Shown: piece after piece, positions 51,545-61,924 of the stretch
Layout: each line of letters opens with the position of its first letter
How positions within the stretch are numbered: the stretch's first letter is position 1
Source: Prunus persica
Taxonomy: Eukaryota > Streptophyta > Magnoliopsida > Rosales > Rosaceae
Length of the DNA stretch: 64,000 nucleotides
Assembly (NCBI RefSeq): GCF_000346465.2
Contig: NC_034013.1
Location: 2,057,865-2,121,864 of the forward strand
Direction of reading: 5' to 3'
Notes under the pieces: generated by a model
What the model was told of the DNA's origin: nothing
Database searches by the model: none
What the model saw: the letters and a program-made list of their open reading frames with translations, nothing else
Program-made: the position numbers and the translations under genes

Positions 51545-53670
51545 ACTAATATACCCAAAATAAGGTCTGAAATTATAAAAAAACTCCACATGAAATGCAC
51601 TTTAGAAACACACTCAAAATTCATTTACTAAATAAAAAATGAGTGTTGAAGTTCCTATAAATTACATAACTGTCATTGATAAACTTAAACAAAGCCCAAT
51701 ACAAAAAACTCATAAAAAAAACTCAAAATAAGCCCAGGAAGCCCGAAGTACATTGTTAATACCATATCATAGAAGTACATTGTTAATACCATGTCATAGA
51801 AGTACATTGTTAATACTATTTCATAAAATAAAAAAACTCAAAAAAGCCCAGCAAGACATCCGATATCCTTGGCAGAAACTACATCCAATTGTCCACAGTT
51901 TCACCAGAAACAATCTCAAAGGCATAAAGAAATATCTCTACAAGAAGAAAAAAAATTACATTGTTAATACTATGTCATAGAACTATCTTCTTAGTAAAAA
52001 TCACATTATGCATATCATAAACTTTAAATGCACAGCTATATATAGAGCAAAATATAGAGCATGCTTTGTTACTGAAAATATGTTAATACTATGTCACAGA
52101 AGTACACTATTAATACTATGTCATAGAAGTCAACTCAGTTGCAAGGTATGAACAATATAACAACTATTCATACCACTTACTGGAAATTAACAACTACATC
52201 ATTTCATTTGCATAATAGGTACGATAAAAAAATCCAAACAGTACCAAACATCAAAACCAAGTAAACACTAAACAATATTTTGCGCATAATGTAAATGATT
52301 ACCTGGCATTGGTGTGTATCAGTCTCAATTGATCAATAATGAAAATGATTACCTGAGCATCAATGTCATAGTCCACCTCATCAGCAGTAGCCTGGAAACC
52401 CGGATTATTTTGTCCACCTCATCAGCAGTAGCCTGAGATCCTCATGCGTCAATCTGGTAAGGGGTAACCCAAGTTTTCTCCTCTTCAGTCGACATTTTTC
52501 TGAAACAATGTTCTCAAGATAAGATATGGTTGTTGGAGAAGCATTCATATGCAACTCTGTTCTTGCACAAAAACACACAGAGTCGCTCTTTCTATCCACA
52601 TGCACTCACACATGGCCATAGCATGCATACACACATCAATAATACATATTTTACAAATAAATTTTTATTTCATTACATCAACATGTAGATGTCAAAATAT
52701 TAAACTAAGATACAATGTTACTGAACAACCTGCACTTTTGAACAACTATTTCTCGGAGTTCTTCCAAATGCATATCAACCTCTCATAAAGCTGAAAACAA
52801 GAGATCATAACGGAGTCCATTATAAGTTTAGCCGTTGAAATAAACTATATCTACAAAGGCTTTCATTCAATGTTAATCATAAGCATATAAAAAGGTTCGA
52901 AGTCATAAATCAGCAACAACAAAAAAAGTTAAACAAGATGCTTTTGTTTATCTCTATATACCAAACAAACAACATTACTGAACCCCAAATCATATTACAC
53001 TATCTGTTCAAGAAAGAGCACATCATGTTGGATATACCTCTTCAGTAACTTTAGGAAGAAGCTGCAGCCACTTCTCCACAAATAACCTAGATCACTGAGA
53101 ATCTAAATCCAAGAACAGTAATAAGAGGAGTTCTTAGCTCTGTCTCCATCTGAGATTGTTGTGGTTGACGTTGCTTGAATTCGATGGTGCTAGAGAAGGA
53201 ATTGGAGGCATGTCGTCGGTCGACGGAGATTAAGATAGAGATGATTGTGGTGGCGTCAGAGGTGAAGAAGGATGTGGTGCTTTAACTGGAGCGTCCGACG
53301 GAGATGAAGGAAGGGAAATCAGAGATGGAATTTTGGGCGAAGGTGAATCGGCGGCGAGTTGCGGCAATGGAGTCGGCGAGGGCTATGGTGGAGACGACAA
53401 AGATACAATAGAGAATTGGAATAGGAGAAAAGCTAGAAACAGAGCTCGATGAACCTCACCATTGTTGAAGAAGAAGAAAGTTTGAGATGCTCGTTGATGA
53501 AGATTGAGTTGATTAATAGACAAAGAAAAAGGGCAAAACGGTAATCAAACATAGATGTTGAATTTAAGAAATCATAAGCTGTTAATTTTTGGGTTAATTT
53601 TGGGTGTGTTGATATACCTTGAATGGTATATAGGGTTTTTTTATAGAACTATGTCTAGGAATGGGTATTT
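51545..53670. mobile_element. Putative non-autonomous element with imperfect ~130-bp terminal inverted repeats
   Basis: The left end (about 51545-51680) aligns with the inverse of the right end (about 53540-53670): both contain ataaaaaaac, then an acacac(t/c)caaaat block, then a ttgaag/ttcaac block. The interior includes a dispersed 27-bp motif and a repeated cctcatcagcagtagcctg (52377 and 52417). It also has a G/A-rich stretch at 53160-53420 that reads as a broken frame on the plus strand. I recognise no transposase or host gene in it. Long AT-rich TIRs point to a Mutator-like element, with limited confidence. Confidence 0.4.
51745..52135. repeat. Dispersed 27-bp motif
   Basis: The motif gaagtacattgttaatacca (plus a tgtcata tail) occurs three times in tandem at 51745-51830 and again, degenerate, near 51958, 52080 and 52105. 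Confidence 0.85.
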
Positions 53671-54233
53671 AACTAATTTTCCATAAATATAATAAGGTGC
53701 AAATGGTTATTTTTGGTTTAATACAATTATGATGATGTGGACTTATTAAAGTTCATTAGATTAGATTAATCTAATGGCTAACATTATCTAAAATGCGTGT
53801 AAATGCATGGATGATAAATGCAAAGGCTCGAGATCCCTCCCTCAATATGTGTCTCTCACTTTTTTATCAATTATATTGCCATAATTTATTTATTTATTTT
53901 TTAATCTATTGCTTATCCCATTAATTTATATGATAGTAGAGATTCTACATGTATGCTTCATGCTTGAACCTCTAGAAATATTTAAATTATGTTTGATGTC
54001 TCATTATCATGTTTTTTTTGTCTCTTATTATTAGGCTTGCTCTTATTAGGAACACAATGAACCACATATTGTTCTATAATTGGTGCAACTGTGTTAATTC
54101 AACACTCAATACATGAATGGTTTCTAGTCTTGCAATATAACAATAGCATATACATCAATGAGTCGGAAAAAATTGCAAGGAAAAATAAACATGAACATAT
54201 TTGACTTGTGTTAATGGTGTTGTGTTTGCAGTC

Positions 54234-54450
54234 ATGAGTCGGAAAGATCTAGCTTGGAAGCATGCAGAAGAAATAGAAGCGGAAAATACTTAAGATGCTC
54301 ATTTTGTGATCAAAGATGCAACGGGGTAATTTCCAGACTATCATCAGTTGGCTCGTTGTCATCATGGTATACAACGTCGTAAAAAAGTTCATGAGCAAGT
54401 GAAAAAAGAGTGTGCTATTACTTTGAAAATGTTTGTGTGTTATTACTTTG
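54234..54450 (+). pseudogene. hAT transposase BED-zinc-finger fragment
   Basis: The plus strand from ATG 54234 reads MSRKDLAWKHAEEIEAENT. A shifted frame then gives KYLRCSFCDQRCNGVISRL, and a third gives HQLARCHHGIQRRKKVHEQV. Together these follow the Cys-X2-Cys...His arrangement of BED-type hAT proteins. At least two frameshifts and a stop break it. A short direct repeat (attactttgaaaatgttt) follows at 54417-54460. The catalytic domain is missing. Confidence 0.7.
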
Positions 54451-54507
54451 AAAATGTTTCAACTTGCAAAAATGAAGAAAAAATGAATTGCTTAGAGAGA
54501 TCGGAGA

Positions 54508-54603
54508 AGGTTCAAGGCTTGCATTGCTCGAGCAATGTTGAGCCAGTGAAAGCACCTTAACGAATTTTCAATCGGGGCATTAGTAGCACCAGTGCCACGA
54601 CTA
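54508..54603 (-). pseudogene. Fragment of a formin FH1/FH2-junction exon
   Basis: About 95 bp match 44437-44530 of the FH14 gene in the same orientation. On the minus strand they read SRGTGATNAPIENSLRCFHW, compared with GRGIGATNAPKKNSLKPLHW in FH14. Divergence is near 15 percent. It lies directly between an hAT relic and a pararetroviral relic, with no other formin exons nearby. Confidence 0.8.
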
Positions 54604-55042
54604 AATGCAGTTCTCTATATTCAACCATGTTAATACTAGCTAAATGCAGTTCTCTATATTCAACCATGTTAATACTAGCTAAGTAAATAGTATAATGAGA
54701 ATAGCTTTTGGAAATAATTTTTATACCAGGGTGTGGATTATTTTTTAAATTGAAAAGAAAAGCTTGAATGTATAGTTGAAGAGATGTATTTTGCTCATAC
54801 TCTAAGCTAATCATATGACTCTTAACATCTTTTGGTAAAAATCTATACCTTTCTCTAGCTAGAGTTTGAAGAAAATATGGATTTTTAGTTTTTTGCTCAA
54901 AGGAAAATTCTCTATTATGCTCAAGCAAGTTGGGCTCATTAGCCTCTTTTACTTGTAGAATTTGACATCTTAAATTAATGATTCTAAAATTCTTTACTAT
55001 TGTGTCATACTCCTTCTTTTGCTCTACATATTTTTCCTGCAA
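54557..55042 (-). pseudogene. 161-codon frame probably from the endogenous pararetrovirus
   Basis: An open frame without a match I recognise, rich in Lys, Glu and Tyr. It lies just downstream, in transcription order, of the RNase H remnant and on the same strand. Its end overlaps the 39-bp tandem repeat at 54601-54678, which duplicates part of the frame (VEYRELHL appears twice), and its last codons run into the formin fragment. A viral downstream region is the simplest reading, but a captured host fragment cannot be excluded. Confidence 0.4.
54601..54678. repeat. Perfect tandem duplication of 39 bp
   Basis: 54601-54639 and 54640-54678 are identical (start ctaaatgcagttctctatat). Being perfect, the duplication is probably recent. 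Confidence 0.97.
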
Positions 55043-55385
55043 AAAAGAAAGTTGTTGTTTTGCTCTTTTATAATCATAATTATATGCTAAAAACTCTTAC
55101 TCAAGGGCTCTGATAAGTTTTTCATGCCCTCTCCTCATCATGCTTTCAGTATTAGTTCTAATGTTCCAAAAGTTGTCTAAAAGAACTTTTGTTTATCTGT
55201 TAATGATGCTTGAGTACAATATTTTAAAGCAGGATTTCTAATTTCTTGTATTGAAATTCTATTATAAAAATAAGTATTTACTATTGATCATGCTTGACTA
55301 TTTATGCTTAATGGATTACCACCTTGTGATGGTGTACCACTATTTTTCCTGCCAGAGGATGATGGTCCAAAATATTGCATACCTA

Positions 55386-55880
55386 TTAATGAATAATACA
55401 AGATAAGATATCTGCTAAAGTATTATCCATACCTTTAATATGTGCAAATATCGGTCCAAATCCATTTCCTGTAATAGAATCAACAAAATTGGCCCATCTT
55501 CGGGATGCTTGTTTTATTAGTAGTAATTTTATTATAATGTGAAACAATATTCTGACAATTTTTTCTAATAGTAAACATTTCATTATGTAAAAACAATGAA
55601 AATGCTTCAAGGGAGTTAATTACTCCTAATATTTCTAAGTCAGTAGCTGGAAGTTGATGCATATCTACAAACTTTTTCTTCAGATTTTGGTTCTTTATGT
55701 TTTTTCTGATATAATATTCCTGCCCATCCTATTGATGACGCGTCTGTCTCAACTATTTTGTAATTATTGTCTAATGATAATGCTAAGGGTATAAATTGAA
55801 TTATATCTTGTTTGATGCTTTAAACTAATTTAATATCTTCACTATTAAATTAGTTCAAAGGAAAATACTTGCCTTCTTTT
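55386..55880 (-). pseudogene. Endogenous caulimovirid (pararetrovirus) reverse transcriptase/RNase H remnant
   Basis: Minus-strand segments give the RT-to-RNase H linker with the ETDAS motif (about 55720-55750), an RNase H stretch with LPATDLEILG (about 55620-55660) and a C-terminal stretch with HIKGMDNTLAD (about 55405-55440). The combination and the final motif fit Caulimoviridae better than Ty3 elements. The segments are in different frames, with at least two frameshifts and several stops (for example near 55840 and 55690), so no functional product is possible. Upstream polymerase, protease and movement-protein parts are not seen. It is an old integrated copy. Confidence 0.7.
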
Positions 55881-56191
55881 AGGTGGATACAGGTGAGTTT
55901 TCATGTGATATGTTGCAATAATGAATCAACTGAAGTTATGATCCAGTCAGTTTGCAGTGCAATGCTTATGTTAGGAAAGGTTTGTTTCAAATGATTTACC
56001 TCCTTTTGCAAGCACCATGGCCATAAATGTTCTCATTTGTGCTTTTATGGTTTTGAAACTGGTCAACGGTGTAACTTAATTTTTTTTTTCCTCGATTGGA
56101 TAGATAAAAGGAATATTTCTATCTTTATTTGTCCTTTAAATTTCTCAATTTTGCATGAAGTTTAATTTGGGCATCTTGATTATGAAGGGGC

Positions 56192-57850
56192 AGTGTTTGG
56201 TCATCGCTTCCCCCAATCAATTTGTTATCGTCACAGCAGTCCATGCCCATTATACTCGCGGTGGCGTCGATGGATTCAGCTTCATTTTCCCGTGATAAAG
56301 GCTTTGGTGCTGACTCCCCTATTTCTGTAAGTTTGTTCTTATTTCCTTCAAATGTTTTCGCTCCCTAAATGAGTATACTCAGTTATGTTTGGAACATTTC
56401 TTAGGGGTTGATTTCATTGCTGGCAGCAGTTGATGCACTTTCTCATGTGGGTGGTATCCTAGCATTACAAAATTACAAGTTACAAGACCGTCCAGACACA
56501 GAATCATCAAACGCATAAGTTAGAAGAGGATTTGAGTTTTCCAGTCCCCTCCCTCCATTTCTGCTCAGGGAGAAATTCGGTTATTTGTGTCATCTATGAT
56601 ATGTCATGCTAAAGGCCCCTCCTCTGTTTCAACTTTTACCCACTTCCTGATAACTTGCGTTTCATATTTTTATGTGGACAAGTGGTAAGGTGCATTTCAT
56701 ATGCTTAATTGCAGAATTAAAAAAAAGTTCCCTCCCGAAATCATGCTTTACGCTGAAAATTCAGTACCTCCCCTATACATGGCACAAAGTTGAATACTTA
56801 CTGCATGATCATATCATAATAGAAATAAATATATACTTTGTTCTATTCATTGTTTAAATAATTTCCATCTCCACCATTGGATCACCAAGCATTCATCATT
56901 GATGCAAAAATAACCAAATACAAAATGCGCCCTCTATAAAACCTTCAGTAGAAGAAGCTCTTGTGAAGATGAAATAAAGAATCATTCTTCCTTATTATCA
57001 TCAAAGAGCATTTGCATTCAATATGGTTATATTTTCTGAAGTGTTATTTTTTAGGTTTCATCTGCCATAAATGAGACATTGGATGCTTTAAAACATGCCC
57101 AAGATTCAGTCAAAGTCTGAAAGCTTTACAATCTCATCTGCGAATGCTTCAAATCCTGGGTACCTCCATCCTCATTGATGGATTTTCTGAGAAAGGTTTG
57201 TAACAGTACAGTTGAAATCCTTACTTTTGCCAGTTCCTAATTCTATGCATTATGTTATTTTGTTCTCGCTTATGGAAGGGCATAACCTAATATAAAGTGG
57301 TGTGGCTGGAAGTCTCAATTTCTTGAATCCACTGTATAAGGACTAGCTAAAGGAACAACATTGAATTAAAATCTTGTGGCTAAAGTATTGCCTGGGCCAT
57401 ATTATTTAAAAGCTATTTTAGCTGTTTGTTTTGTTTCTTCTGTTTGGAGACCTTAAGTATGTACCTAGAGACATTTTCTTTGTTACGAATAGCTGAAACA
57501 TAAAGAAGAGAAGATTTTCTTTTATATGCCCGCTATTTAGGTGTACTATATCTTAAAAAGAAGAACTTCTACTACCAGTCACCTTGAATTAATGCTTGTG
57601 TTTGATCATACAGGTATGTTCCGGCATACTCAACACGTTTGAAATATGAATCTGGAACTTGGATTGTGTTGCCTCCAAATAACTCAGACCCCATGGGGCT
57701 GGTGGACGCTGTTTGATTAGAAAGCAACTGGGATACGATTGGACCCGGGTCTGCAACGTTCAAAATCCTTCTTTCGATCGTGTTGTCTTGTCTTGCATTG
57801 CAATAGCGATTACAAATGCCTTCGTGACAAAGCCTCTAAAATGCGATTGA
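56192..57850 (+). pseudogene. Nicastrin pseudogene (gamma-secretase subunit), fragmentary
   Basis: Nicastrin is the large glycoprotein subunit of gamma-secretase. Plus-strand exon-like blocks: 56192-56326 (SVWSSLPPINLLSS...GADSPIS with a GT donor), 56405-56482 (GLISLLAAVDALS), 57055-57195 (SAINETLDALKHAQDSVKV, then a frameshift, then SSLMDFLRK) and 57614-57850 (RYVPAYSTRLKYESGTW...SNWDTIG, the C-terminal region). Defects are missing intervening exons, frameshifts near 57117 and 57158, and stops in the last block, such as TGA within VDAV-stop-LESNWD. Introns are retained, so it came by DNA duplication. Related fragments recur at 58000-58450 and 60942-61510. Confidence 0.85.
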
Positions 57851-57999
57851 TAAAGTTCAACTTCTGTAAATTAAGTTTGCGATATCTTTAACACGTTTTA
57901 AAGCAAATTTTTTTTTTCCATTTATTTGTACCCGTACTTTCATCATTTTCCCAAAATCCGAACTGGCTATTTTCCACAACTTGGCCATTTTCCAAAAAT

Positions 58000-58120
58000 C
58001 TAAAGACCTGGCTCACAGTCCAATAGGCAACCCATTAGTTCTTCAACTAGTGAAACATTCATGTTGATAGACGTTAGAGCTGAACTGATTAAATCTTTGT
58101 TGTCACTTGCAAGAATGTAA
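58000..58120 (-). pseudogene. Antisense nicastrin exon fragment
   Basis: The minus strand reads ILASDNKDLISSALTSINMN and then VSLVEELMGCLLDCEPGL before a stop, matching the middle of nicastrin. Its orientation is opposite to the neighbouring plus-strand nicastrin blocks. Confidence 0.85.
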
Positions 58121-58780
58121 AGGGTGCATTTCATATGCTTAATTGCATAATTAAAAAAAGTTCAATCCTGAAATGTGCATTTTATATGCACTCAAATTGT
58201 AAAGGGTGCATTTGAGTGGGCTACTAAGCACGATTGTGTTGCCTCCAAATTACTCATACCCCATGGGGTTGGTGGCACTGTTTGATTAGAAAGCAATTAG
58301 GATACGATTGGACTCCGGGTCTACATCGTCCAAAATGCTTCTTTCGATCGTCTTGTCTTACTTGGGAGCATTGTCATTACGGTCTTGTCGCATTGCAATA
58401 CTGATTACAAAGGCCTTCGTGACAAGGCCTCTAAAATGCGATTGATAAAGTTTCAACTCCTGTAAATCGCTGTTATGCTCTACTATATATATTTTTAGAT
58501 GGAAATCCTAGAGCAAATATGGCAAATACAAGAAAGTATAAAACAAGGAAGTTTACAATACTGGAGCAAATGTGGCAATTATTTTAATTACTTCATATCA
58601 AGTCTGTAATTTGTTCACAGCATTCACCTATTTAATTAGTTCAACCGATTATATGAATCGAGGGCACTGCAGTTGCATGGCATTAGTTCAACATTACCAA
58701 AACTTGTGAGAGTTGCAATAATGGAATGCAGGAACTAACTTGAATTCGACCAATACCCAAATACATTAAGTTATTTTTAA
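58018..58780. repeat. Segmental duplication, copy 1 (partner 61082-61840)
   Basis: About 760 bp, roughly 95 percent alike by eye. It comprises the antisense nicastrin exon, a plus-strand nicastrin 3' block (58229-58449) and non-coding DNA up to the eIF4A-III-like 3' side. Copy 2 contains the same pieces in the same order. Confidence 0.9.
58229..58449 (+). pseudogene. Nicastrin 3'-terminal fragment
   Basis: Matches the C-terminal block of the copy at 57650-57850 (tgttgcctccaaattactca, gattagaaagcaa, gcctctaaaatgcgattga), with stops and indels. Non-coding. Confidence 0.85.
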
Positions 58781-59933
58781 ATCTCACGTTGGGCAGGTAT
58801 CCTCACAGGGTCAGTCATAAACTTCTTGGTCATCTCCAAGGTTTCATGAGCAAGTGTAGCAGAAACTAAGCAAACCTGCAAAAATAATTTACAACTAAAT
58901 TCAGACAAACATTCTAGTTTTGAACAAAGACTGAGAAATTGGTAAAGAAAAAACCCAATATATTCCTTGACGCGATCAGGTTCATGTATAGATTAGAAGA
59001 AACTTTTAACAAAACAAAGATGATTGCTACACGCGAGAAAAGAACGTACGAAACACTCTATGAATTTAAATTGGGTAACTCTTATTGTATCGAGCTGCTA
59101 TTGTCAATAATACTGAATACATACTATAGGGCATTAATCAAAGAACAAATGAATTTCTCAAACTCACAAAAGCAAATGAGGGGACAAGACTAGTACTAAT
59201 AAGAGATTAATCCAAGAGAAAGAAAACCTGGAGCTCCGGTGGAAGATATCGGTAGACATCGTAAATCTGATCCTTGAACCCTCTGCTTAACATCTCATCA
59301 GACTCGTCCTGAAAAACCAAACCAAGATTAAAAAAAATTAAGAAACTAAAACATAAAGGAAAATTAATTAAGGAAGAAGAGAAGGTGTGAGAACCTTACA
59401 AGAACTAATAATTTCATGGCTCGAGTGCGCAGAGTTCTCCTCTTGATCATGTCAAAGACTCTACCAGGAGTTCCGCAAACCACATGAACTCCATGCTCAA
59501 GCTTTCTGATATCCTCACCCACACTTTTTCCTCCAACGCAAGCATGCACTTGTATGTTTATGAAGTTTCCAACCCCTAAGATCAGCTTCTCAGTCTGTGC
59601 CGCCAATTCCCTCGTAGGGCACAATATCAACGCTTGAACGTCTCGATAGGAGGTGTCCACCAAGTGGCAAACGCTTAGGGCAATCATGGAGGTCTTGCCG
59701 GTACCCGACTGCGCTTGCGCTATCACATCATGTCCCCCGATAATGCTCCTGACCGCCCGTTGCTGGATGGCGGAGGGCTTCTCGTAGCCGTATTGGTAGA
59801 TGCCTCGAAGCACATCGTCCTTGAGCCCCATCTCATCAAAGCTCGTAATTGGCTCTAGTCCGTCCGACGTCACCCGCCCCAGCTTCTCGTCCGATGCCAT
59901 TCCGCTTCTCTGTCTCTCTGATGTCCCTGCCAT
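58777..59933 (-). pseudogene. eIF4A-III-like DEAD-box helicase, 3'-truncated copy
   Basis: eIF4A-III is the RNA helicase core of the exon-junction complex. Exons 59933-59400, 59308-59228 and 58875-58777 join in phase to about 237 codons. The chosen start is [12 protein letters not shown] (59933); an in-frame ATG lies at 60017. Motifs seen: Q-motif region [12 protein letters not shown], motif [19 protein letters not shown], motif II DESD and motif III SAT. After TDPVRI the reading leaves the family and stops at 58777. The whole second RecA-like domain is missing because sequence equivalent to about 61840-63320 of the neighbouring copy is deleted. Splice sites are intact, so a truncated protein could be made, but it could not be an active helicase. 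Confidence 0.88.
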
Positions 59934-60061
59934 GGCTAAAACAAATAGGGTTGAGAGTGGTTTCTCCTTTTCTATTGGTGAATGGTTTCGCTTTGACCCT
60001 TGCCTCTCAATGAACATTTATTGATGGGCGTTTAAGAAGAAAAATAATAAAACTCGATCAA

Positions 60062-60086
60062 GGAAAGATACCCTAACCCTAATTTT
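60062..60086 (-). promoter_or_regulatory. Telo-box-like motif upstream of the truncated eIF4A-III-like gene
   Basis: The plus strand has ACCCTAACCCTAA, i.e. TTAGGGTTAGGGT on the gene strand, about 135 bp before the ATG. Telo boxes are common in plant promoters of translation-related genes. Confidence 0.45.
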
Positions 60087-60941
60087 CTAAAATAAAAATA
60101 AAAACAAGATCTATTTATCCAATGCAGCCAACAATAAATGACAAGGGAAAGAGATATGATACTACATATTACTTGGGTGCGGAAATTTTTTTTTAAGGGG
60201 GATGCTAATGACTATTGAAAATGCTTTATGCTTCAAACCCTATGCAATATAGGTACCTCCGTAACCTGCTTTCATGAATTAGGATGCATAATTTAACCTT
60301 GGTTAAGAAATAAAATCTTAAATCTATCAAGTCAAGCTTTCAAGAGATCTCAATAATTACACCCAGTACACAATAAAACCTGTAAATATAAGTATAATAA
60401 TCTCGTTTCTTCCCTTTACTACTACATAGCTCAATAACCTTTTATATGCAAGAAATTACATGAATTGCCAACTGTTTGAAGCTATGATTTCTTTGTAAAG
60501 CCTTCTCCAAATCTTGCCTGAAAAATCAATCAAACACAAAAAGACAATGTATAAGTCATACTGTCATACAATAAAGACAAATAGATTTCACTCAAAACAA
60601 AAAAGAGAACCCTAACAATAATCAGTCTTGAACGTTAGGTGTTAAGGGTTTGAGTCTTTAGGGTTTAGGGGTTGAGTCTTCAGGTATTAAGTTTTGAGTC
60701 TTTAGGTGTTAGGGTTTATGTGCAGAGAGAAAAGAAAAAGAAATCGTGGCAGAGGGGCAGAGGAAGAATGGCGGATGTAGTGAGAGAGTGAAAAAGGGGC
60801 AAGGAAAAATCTGGTTACCCAAATGTCGTCTTCGTCACCGAGTAACCAAAGAGCGAACTCTCATCCTTTAGCGGGACTCGATTTTAGAATGAAAGTGATG
60901 CTGAATTGTGTCGGAATAAAAACCATCCTAGTTACTAAAAT
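60087..60941. other. Intergenic DNA with a degenerate telomere-like minisatellite
   Basis: 60620-60720 has repeated ggtgttaagggtttgagtct / ttagggtttaggggttgag units, about 20 bp each and TTTAGGG-like but irregular. The rest is AT-rich without a recognised gene. Confidence 0.6.
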
Positions 60942-61080
60942 GCCCATGGGGTTGGTGGACGCTGTTTGATTAGAAAGCAACTGGGATACGATTGGACCCG
61001 GGTCTGCAACGTTGAAAATCCTTCTTTCGATCGTCTTGTCTTGTCTTGCATTGCAATAGTGATTACAAATGCCTTCGTGG
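60942..61080 (+). pseudogene. Nicastrin 3' fragment
   Basis: Starts abruptly at cccatggggttggtggacgc and matches 57691-57830 almost exactly through tgattacaaatgccttcgtg. It then switches at 61081 directly into the antisense nicastrin exon, a clear rearrangement junction. Non-coding. Confidence 0.85.
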
Positions 61081-61190
61081 CCCAATAGGCAACCAATTAG
61101 TTCTTCAACTAGTGAAACATTCATGTTGATAGACGTTAGAGCTGAACTGCTTAAATCTTTGTTGTCACTTGCAAGAATGTAAAGGGTGCA
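61081..61190 (-). pseudogene. Antisense nicastrin exon fragment
   Basis: The minus strand reads TLYILASDNKDLSSSALTS and on to VEELIGCLLGHEG, the same exon as at 58000-58120. Confidence 0.85.
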
Positions 61191-61840
61191 TTTCATATGC
61201 TTAATAGCAAAATTAAAAAAAGTTCAATCCTGAAATGTGCATTTTATATGCACTCAAATTGTAAAGGGTGCATTTGAGTGGGCTACTAAGCACGATTGTG
61301 TTGCCTCCAAATTACTCATACCCCATGGGGTTGGTGGACGCTGTTTGATTAGAAAGCAACTAGGTTACGATTGGACTCCGGGTCTACATCGTCTAAAATG
61401 CTGCTTTCGATCGTCTTGTCTTACTTGGGAGCATTGTATATTACGGTCTTGTCTTGCATTGTAATACTGATTACAAAGGCCTTCGTGACAAAGCCTCTAA
61501 AATGCGATTGATAAAGTTCCAAATTCTGTAAATCGCTGTTATGCTCTGCTATATTCTTAGATGGAAATCCTGGAGCAAATATGGAAAATACAAGAAAGTC
61601 TAAAACAAGGAAATTTACAATACTGGAGCAAATTGGCAATTATTTTAATTACTTCATATCAAGTCTGTAATTTGTTCACAGCATTCACCTATTTAATTAG
61701 TTCAACCGATTATATGAATCGAGGGCACTGCAGTTGCATGGCATTGGTTCAACATTACCAAAACTTGTAAGAGTTGCAATAATGGAATGCAGGAACCAGC
61801 TTGAATCCGACCAATTCCCAAATACATTAAGTTGCTTTTA
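61082..61840. repeat. Segmental duplication, copy 2 (partner 58018-58780)
   Basis: Same order of pieces as copy 1: antisense nicastrin exon, plus-strand nicastrin 3' block (61290-61510), then spacer leading into the 3' end of an eIF4A-III-like gene. The two copies part company just after aaatctca (about 58784 and 61847). Confidence 0.9.
61290..61510 (+). pseudogene. Nicastrin 3'-terminal fragment
   Basis: A third plus-strand copy of the nicastrin C-terminal block, with the same stop-bearing features as 58229-58449. Confidence 0.85.
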
Positions 61841-61924
61841 AAATCTCAGTCACACTAGCCTAAACAAAAATTTAACTTCTAAAAGTTCTAGCTTCTGCTA
61901 GTATACAAATTAGTAACAGAGATG

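Noticed and set aside
57572..57763. Minus-strand ORF beginning MNVADPGPIV
   Set aside because: Antisense to the nicastrin C-terminal block, which is clearly recognisable on the plus strand.
60639..60720. Interstitial telomere
   Set aside because: Repeats are irregular and mixed with other sequence; too degenerate to call a telomeric array.
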